Origin: an uncultured Prevotellaceae bacterium
Lineage (GTDB): Bacteria; Bacteroidota; Bacteroidia; Bacteroidales; Bacteroidaceae
NCBI GenBank assembly: GCA_902769705.1
Contig: CACXPX010000008.1
Location: forward strand, 35,588 to 99,587
Direction: 5' to 3'
DNA length: 64,000 nucleotides
In this document: positions 60,131 to 64,000 of the stretch, piece by piece
How the letters are laid out: each line of letters begins with the position of its first letter
How positions within the stretch are numbered: position 1 is the stretch's first letter
The notes under the pieces: model-generated
Told to the model about the DNA's origin: nothing
The model's input: the letters and a program-made list of their open reading frames with translations, nothing else
The model's database searches: none
Translations under genes and position numbers: made by a program

Positions 60131-61237
60131 TCATTCCCCCTTTAGAATCCCCCGGCATCGCTCCAGAATCTCAATCAGTTCGTCAGCACGTTCGGCGCGT
60201 AGCATAGCGATGCGCGTTTGCCGGAAGTCGGGGATGCCTTTGAAAATAGGGCTGGCAGCCAAGTGTCGACGTGTATGAAGGATTCCGCGATATTCGTTGT
60301 CACGGCTTTCGCCTCCTTTCATCTCGCTGATGCGTTGGATGTTGATACGCAGCTGTTCCTCCAGAATGTCAATCTTGTCGTCAATAGTGAGCGGTGGGCT
60401 TAATGGGGTTAAAGAGGAGTGGTCGGGCGTAAAGGGACATATCTCTTGCCCCTTGCCCCTCTCTTCTTGCTCCTCCCCTACGGGGAGAGGTTGGGAGGAG
60501 GCTTTTAAATAATCCTTTATTTCCTTAAAAATCCAAGGACGCCCGAAGGTTGCGCGTCCCACCATCACCGCATCCACACCATAGCGTTCGAAAGCATCCC
60601 AAGCCTGCTCGGGGGTCGTGATATCGCCGTTGCCAATGATGGGGATATGGATTCGCGGATTGCGTTTCACCTCGCCAATAAGCGTCCAGTCGGCCTGGCC
60701 CGTATACATCTGCGAGCGCGTGCGACCGTGAATGGTCAGCGCCTGAATGCCGCAGTCTTGCAGTTGTTCCGCCAAGTCGCAGATAATCAGGTTCTCCATA
60801 TCCCATCCCAACCGCGTTTTCACCGTCACCGGCGTCTTCACCGCCTTCACCACCTCGCGAGTGATGTCGAGCATCAGGGGGATGTTCCTCAGCATACCCG
60901 CGCCAGCACCCTTTCCCGCCACCTTCTTCACAGGGCAGCCGAAGTTCAGGTCGATGACATCGGGATGAGCCTCTTCCACCATCCTCGCAGCTTCCACCAT
61001 CTGCGGCACGTCGCGTCCATAAATCTGAATGCCAACAGGACGCTCATCATCGCTGATGGTCAGCTTGCTCATCGTCGACTTCACCGAACGCACCAACGCC
61101 TCCGCCGACACAAACTCCGTATAGACCATCGAGGCACCGAACCGTTTGCAAAGCAAGCGGAAACCAATGTCTGTCACGTCCTCCATAGGAGCGAGGAACA
61201 GCGGACGATTGCCGAGGTCGATGTTACCGATTTTCAT
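60131..61237 (-). CDS. dusB: tRNA-dihydrouridine synthase B with an in-frame repeat-derived insertion
   Basis: 368 residues. FMN enzyme that reduces uridines in the tRNA D loop. TIM-barrel motifs: LFLAPMEDVTDIGFR (FMN phosphate end), LNFGCPVKKV with the catalytic Cys101, VTVKTRLGWD (Lys140), LTIHGRTRSQMYTG (His170), IPIIGNGDI and VMVGRATFGRPWIF. Between that barrel end and the C-terminal helical tRNA-binding domain (about 284-368) there are about 37 extra residues (247-283, including GEEQEERGKGQEI and SSLTPLSPP) encoded by GC-rich palindrome and CTTGCCCCT-word repeats (60389-60503). The frame stays open. Being at an interdomain linker, it is likely tolerated. Confidence 0.94.
   Translation of the reverse strand: MKIGNIDLGNRPLFLAPMEDVTDIGFRLLCKRFGASMVYTEFVSAEALVRSVKSTMSKLTISDDERPVGIQIYGRDVPQMVEAARMVEEAHPDVIDLNFGCPVKKVAGKGAGAGMLRNIPLMLDITREVVKAVKTPVTVKTRLGWDMENLIICDLAEQLQDCGIQALTIHGRTRSQMYTGQADWTLIGEVKRNPRIHIPIIGNGDITTPEQAWDAFERYGVDAVMVGRATFGRPWIFKEIKDYLKASSQPLPVGEEQEERGKGQEICPFTPDHSSLTPLSPPLTIDDKIDILEEQLRINIQRISEMKGGESRDNEYRGILHTRRHLAASPIFKGIPDFRQTRIAMLRAERADELIEILERCRGILKGE
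60389..60503. repeat. Composite intergenic repeat inside dusB
   Basis: Includes AAAGAGGAGTGGTCGGGCGT and AAAGGGACAT words like 2769-2811, TCTCTTGCCCCTTGCCCCTC like 58096 and 61335, and the palindrome CTCCTCCCCTACGGGGAGAG followed by GTTGGGAGGAGGC. Confidence 0.8.
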
Positions 61238-61252
61238 AGATTGTTAAGTGGT

Positions 61253-61356
61253 GAGGGACAAGGTACAAGGGGCAAGAAATAACTCTTTAGGCGAGAGGGA
61301 CAAGGAGCAAATCTCAAGCAACGCTAATCAGCAAAGCCATTCTCTTGCCCCTTGCC
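61253..61356. repeat. Inverted-arm repeat upstream of dusB
   Basis: GGGACAAGGTACAAGGGGCA and AGAGGGACAAGGAGCAAATC words on the left pair with TTCTCTTGCCCCTTGCCCC (61334-61352) on the right. It lies between the dusB start and the stop of the next minus-strand gene. Confidence 0.7.
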
Positions 61357-61361
61357 CCTTT

Positions 61362-62627
61362 CTAATATTTCATTGTATACACAACCGACTTTCCATTCTT
61401 ATCCGTCACCGTCATGCTCTCCACAGCGCCGTCTGGCCGTGCCTTCGCATCTACGGTATACGTGTTGTAGCGGCCTGTAGCTTTCTTGATGACACTCGTC
61501 TGGCGCGCCAACTTGAAGAACGAGAGCAACATCAGCGGGTCGCATTGCTCCACACCCTCGATGAGCTGGTTCACGTCCACACTCGTTCCACGAGCATCAA
61601 TATTCGAGTATTCCAGGTCATACTTCTCGTATTGTCGGCTGCCGTTGCTGAAGGTTCTCACCACAGCGATGCTGTCGGCCCTGTGTGCCTCGTCGGCATA
61701 GAGTTGGTATTTTCCGTTGTAATAGACGCCATAGGTGGTGATGAATCTGCCCATCACCATGTTCACCATCAGCGCATTCTCCAAACTGATATTGTAGAGG
61801 CCGTCGGAGAATGCAGCGTATGCGCCTTCATGCCTCACCGAAGCATACTCGCTCTTGCCGCTGAGGGCCTGCTTGTGCATCGTGGCTTCGCCCGTATTTT
61901 CGAATCCAACGAACAGGCGGGGAATTAGAATCACATTCTTGATGCCGTTGAAGCGCGAGTCTTCCATCTGCCCCCTCATCGTCAGGTCGTTCACGGTATA
62001 GGTGGTGTCGCTATAGGCAAACACATTCTTCAACGTGTTGAACGTCACCGTCATCGTGCCGTTGCTCTGCTCAGCGTACGAAATACCCATCTCGAGGTCT
62101 TTCTGTCCACCCTTCATCGTGATGTGAGTGGGTCGCGACATCTCGTCCCACGCGATGTTGATGATGCTGCCGTCGGAGCCTTCAATCTGCTTCACCAGCG
62201 GAGCGCCGCCCATCGTGCCGTCCAAGCGCGTAGCCAGCTGCTGGTAGGCGAATGTGGCATAAGCCTCCTCGTCGGTGCCGGTCAAAGACACGCGGTAGTA
62301 GGCTTCACGCATCTTGCCCGTTGTGTTGGGTTCCAGCGTCACGCCCATCTTCACAAACTGCTCTCCTTTGCCCGATGTCGGCCCATTGAACTGCACCCAA
62401 GGCGATGTTCCCATATAGGCTGAGAGGGCCCAACTGCCAGAGCTGTAGAACGCCAGGCTATCCTCCGTCTCGTTGGCATACTTCACGCCCATATACGAGT
62501 CACCCGTCCGTGGCTTCTGCAGCTGTATGAAATAGCTTTTCGAGGGTTCAGCTTTGTCGCAAGCCGCGAGCAGCACGGCAGCCGTCAGCGCGCCTGTCAG
62601 CGTCTTCATTGTCTTCGTTGTCTTCAT
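61362..62627 (-). CDS. BACON-like / DUF4595-like lipoprotein, unknown function
   Basis: 421 residues from Met at 62627 (MKTTKTMKTLTGALTAAVLLAAC; lipobox LAAC); in-frame Mets at 62651 and 62663 are alternatives since the -7 box TATCTTTG lies at 62684-62677 on the minus strand. After the lipid anchor, residues about 40-130 look like a BACON-type beta sandwich (YANETEDSLAFYSSGSWALSAYMG, WVQFNGPTSGKGEQFVKMGVTLEPN). The rest is beta-rich with IEGSDGSIINIAWDEMSRPTHITM and the terminal SMTVTDKNGKSVVYTMKY, as in DUF4595-like surface lipoproteins. Substrate or partner unknown. Confidence 0.7.
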   Translation of the reverse strand: MKTTKTMKTLTGALTAAVLLAACDKAEPSKSYFIQLQKPRTGDSYMGVKYANETEDSLAFYSSGSWALSAYMGTSPWVQFNGPTSGKGEQFVKMGVTLEPNTTGKMREAYYRVSLTGTDEEAYATFAYQQLATRLDGTMGGAPLVKQIEGSDGSIINIAWDEMSRPTHITMKGGQKDLEMGISYAEQSNGTMTVTFNTLKNVFAYSDTTYTVNDLTMRGQMEDSRFNGIKNVILIPRLFVGFENTGEATMHKQALSGKSEYASVRHEGAYAAFSDGLYNISLENALMVNMVMGRFITTYGVYYNGKYQLYADEAHRADSIAVVRTFSNGSRQYEKYDLEYSNIDARGTSVDVNQLIEGVEQCDPLMLLSFFKLARQTSVIKKATGRYNTYTVDAKARPDGAVESMTVTDKNGKSVVYTMKY

Positions 62628-62751
62628 CTTTCTACTGTTTTTTGTTTCCATTTGATGGTTCAAAGTTTATTGGTTGCAAAGATACTAATTTTTTTTGAAA
62701 ACGAAACACGATTATCCCCCAACATCTGAAAAAGAAAGACAGACAGCATTT

Positions 62752-62910
62752 TTTCTTTCTGAAAAAACACGACAAATTCTTGTCAACTTTTCCATGCAAT
62801 CTAGAAAAGAAATGTGTAAAGAATCTTTACTTTCACCCTTTTCCACCCTCACTTTTCTTCGGCAATTTTGTCATTTGTGGCCTTTGACCTTGTCATCATT
62901 ATATTAATAA
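62752..62910 (+). repeat. Composite repeat, truncated copy C
   Basis: Shares with copy B the left flank TCTGAAAAAACACGACAAAT, TTGTCAACTTTTCCATGCAA, TCTAGAAAAGAAATGTGTAA, TAAAGAATCTTTACTTTCAC and then a single full 22-bp module (62867-62888, TTTGTCATTTGTGGC) and the start of a second. The right flank is missing. Sequence identity stops abruptly after TTGTCATC. Confidence 0.8.
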
Positions 62911-62957
62911 AAAAACCACCTTGCAAGAACAATTATTGCCAACTATTTTGTATATTT

Positions 62958-63089
62958 GTTACCACCGTGTGGTAGTATGTCTACAGCATACTGGTAATAA
63001 CGTTACCGCATAGTGGTAATGATGTTACCACATGTTGGTAATGGTGTTACCGCATACTGGTAATGGTGTTACCGCCTACTGGTAACGAT
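62958..63089. repeat. Six 22-bp modules of a GTTACC/GGTAA dyad class (array 7)
   Basis: Modules at 62958, 62980, 63002, 63024, 63046 and 63068. The last four begin GTTACCGCATAGTGGTAAT, GTTACCACATGTTGGTAAT, GTTACCGCATACTGGTAAT and GTTACCGCCTACTGGTAAC: TTACC and GGTAA arms around six to seven bases. A different word from the other arrays but the same 22-bp spacing. The rest of the 62628-63846 gap holds copy C, a stretch with the hairpin CACCCGTTGCGAAACGGGCG (63267-63286) and the candidate RNA at 63427. Confidence 0.88.
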
Positions 63090-63388
63090 TCTGGAAATGC
63101 GTCAACTGAAGTTGTTGCCACCAATGCCACGCTTTTGCAACACATTAACTACTTGTTTCCCAACGTGTTATGCGAGTGGTGGCATTGTTGCAACAAAAAA
63201 TAAAAAATTATAGTTGAAGTTTTGGGAAACCAGCCATTTCCCACGCTGTTTGATGCCTCACCCGTTGCGAAACGGGCGGGTTTCTGAGCCAAAAACCATT
63301 CACAACCTTCAGCAGCAAGACAGTCAGAATTTTCTTGACAAAAGAAGAATTTCAAAAGCATTATTCCTCACAAATTCTTACATTAAAA

Positions 63389-63420
63389 TTTGGATGCTAT
63401 ACAAAAAAACTGTATTTTTG
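63389..63420 (+). promoter_or_regulatory. Promoter of the candidate non-coding RNA, full consensus
   Basis: TTTG (63389-63392), 20 bp, TATTTTTG (63413-63420). Expected start of transcription near 63427. No protein frame of any length follows. Confidence 0.8.
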
Positions 63421-63426
63421 CAACAG

Positions 63427-63676
63427 ACAATAAAAAGGCGACTATTAATTCAAAAATAATGCCTATGACATAAACAAATAAACAGTAAAAAAATAATAAA
63501 TGAAGCGTTAGCTTAGATTCTTGTTCTTTTCGAAATCGGCAAATAGACAAAAGAGCTACAAGAGTAGAAGTTAATGCTCACGCCCGATGGCGTGGGCTTT
63601 TACTCGTAGATGTAGCTCATGGTGTTTGCCGATACCAGAAAAGAACGTAGACGAAGTAAACAGTCCACGTTTTTTG
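63427..63676 (+). ncRNA. Candidate rod-shaped structured RNA
   Basis: Supported by a full promoter upstream, nested perfect helices and a terminator. Helices: GTTCTTTT 63523 with AAAAGAAC 63639; ATCGGCAAA 63535 with TTTGCCGAT 63625; GAGCTACA 63553 with TGTAGCTC 63611; GAGTAGAA 63562 with TTTTACTC 63598; GCTCACGCC 63576 with GGCGTGGGC 63589, closed by CGAT. They stack into one long hairpin of about 124 nt with a central 9/6 internal loop, followed by CGTAGAC / GTCCACG and TTTTTTG. The long rod with an internal bubble recalls 6S RNA, or the Bacteroidales-1 class; neither is confirmed. The 5' part (63427-63520) is AT-rich and looks single-stranded. Confidence 0.7.
63646..63676 (+). terminator. 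Terminator of the candidate RNA
   Basis: CGTAGAC (63646-63652) pairs with GTCCACG (63663-63669), one A-C mismatch, followed by TTTTTTG. A second hairpin downstream, AACGGGAAATCCCATGCAAG with TTGCAATGCCCGTT (63709-63750), may back it up. Confidence 0.6.
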
Positions 63677-63800
63677 TTTCTATACAAAAACTGGAAATGA
63701 ATCTTTAAAAAACGGGAAATCCCATGCAAGATTTGCAATGCCCGTTCGTTTAAGAAATAGAGTATAATATGTATTAATAGCATATTTCAAATCTTATGCC

Positions 63801-63808
63801 TAAATTTG
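63801..63808 (+). promoter_or_regulatory. -7 box (TAAATTTG) of the last lipoprotein gene
   Basis: TAAATTTG 39 bp before the ATG at 63847. It separates this gene's transcription from the RNA upstream. AGGAGGAAAC lies just before the ATG, the same leader word as in front of metK. Confidence 0.6.
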
Positions 63809-63846
63809 CAACAAAGAATAATAAACAAAAACAGGAGGAAACGACA

Positions 63847-64000
63847 ATGAAAACGAAACTATTTTTCCTTTCCGCCCTGCTCCTCGCCATGCTGGGAGTC
63901 TGCGGGTGTAGTGGCGATGATAATGAGACTTCTATTAATCCCAAAAACAGGATTGTCGGCAAATGGAAGTTGGTAAGACAAGGATCAAATGACATCTCTT
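63847..64000 (+). CDS. Lipocalin-like lipoprotein (3' end outside window)
   Basis: 51 residues are visible. Lipoprotein signal MKTKLFFLSALLLAMLGVCGC (lipobox VCGC) followed by SGDDNETSINPKNRIVGKWKLVRQG. The IVGKWKLVR stretch is typical of the first strand of lipocalin-like lipoproteins common in Bacteroides and Prevotella. Start set by the strong AGGAGG 8-9 bp upstream. Function cannot be judged from this fragment. Confidence 0.75.
   Translation, partial: MKTKLFFLSALLLAMLGVCGCSGDDNETSINPKNRIVGKWKLVRQGSNDIS

Noticed and set aside
63571-63783. 70-residue minus-strand open frame
   Set aside because: It is opposite the structured RNA and its translation is explained by the helices and terminator; no start signals on that strand.

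Overview
The window looks like chromosomal DNA from a Prevotella-like member of the Bacteroidales. Supporting signs are the Bacteroidetes promoter pattern (TTTG, 19-20 bp, TAnnTTTG) in front of many genes, families largely confined to the phylum (DUF4271, DUF4254, DUF6089, DUF6242, fused SecDF, tandem Skp/OmpH proteins beside BamA), C-termini resembling type IX secretion signals, and lipoprotein signal peptides of Bacteroidetes type. The genus is an inference. Nearly everything coding is chromosomal housekeeping; no phage, plasmid, insertion sequence, rRNA or CRISPR-Cas locus was seen.

Layout. 1-5.2 kb: end of a phosphopantetheinyl transferase, a GH3 glycosidase lipoprotein, aroQ with an O-methyltransferase (minus), and xerD. 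5.3-13.6 kb: M16 peptidase, metK, DUF4271, hemD, rnpA, yidD, tyrS. 13.7-16.2 kb: tRNA-Gln and the pectin/uronate genes kduI and kduD, with a four-helix-bundle (Avd/23S-IVS-like) gene between them. 16.9-24.2 kb: HU, rhomboid protease, EEP-fold nuclease/phosphatase, secDF, rbfA, LolC/E-type permease. 24.9-27.7 kb: an overlapping operon of a membrane protein, a TlpA-like thioredoxin and a PAP2 phosphatase. 27.8-36.2 kb (minus): an envelope biogenesis operon reading DUF6242, DUF6089, uppS, bamA, three Skp/OmpH genes, murI. 37.3-46 kb: cytochrome c maturation (resB-type, ccsA), a DUF3332 lipoprotein and two paralogous secreted HExxH proteins. 46.4-50 kb (minus): CoA transferase, rubredoxin, GT9 and DUF4254. 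50.3-64 kb: acpP-fabF-rnc, a GH3-auxin-type enzyme, an Ig-like lipoprotein, DUF3108, ruvB, a 16-residue-repeat lipoprotein, dusB, a BACON-like lipoprotein, and a truncated lipoprotein at the edge.

The most unusual material is non-coding. Eight intergenic sites carry 22-bp modules, seven of them as arrays whose different module classes (AT-rich dyads, TTGTCATTTGTGGC words, AAAGCATA words, GTTACC/GGTAA dyads) keep one 22-bp register. One of these arrays forms the core of a roughly 400-bp repeat present as two inverted copies plus a truncated third. A second family, GC-rich palindromes, has inserted in frame inside metK and dusB. A third, made of 7-8 bp words, forms long inverted arms between genes and supplies parts of several signal peptides. 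Two small genes too short for ordinary gene calling stand out: a 31-residue membrane peptide with its own promoter and terminator (36370-36465), and a candidate rod-shaped non-coding RNA of about 250 nt with a full promoter and terminator (63427-63676).
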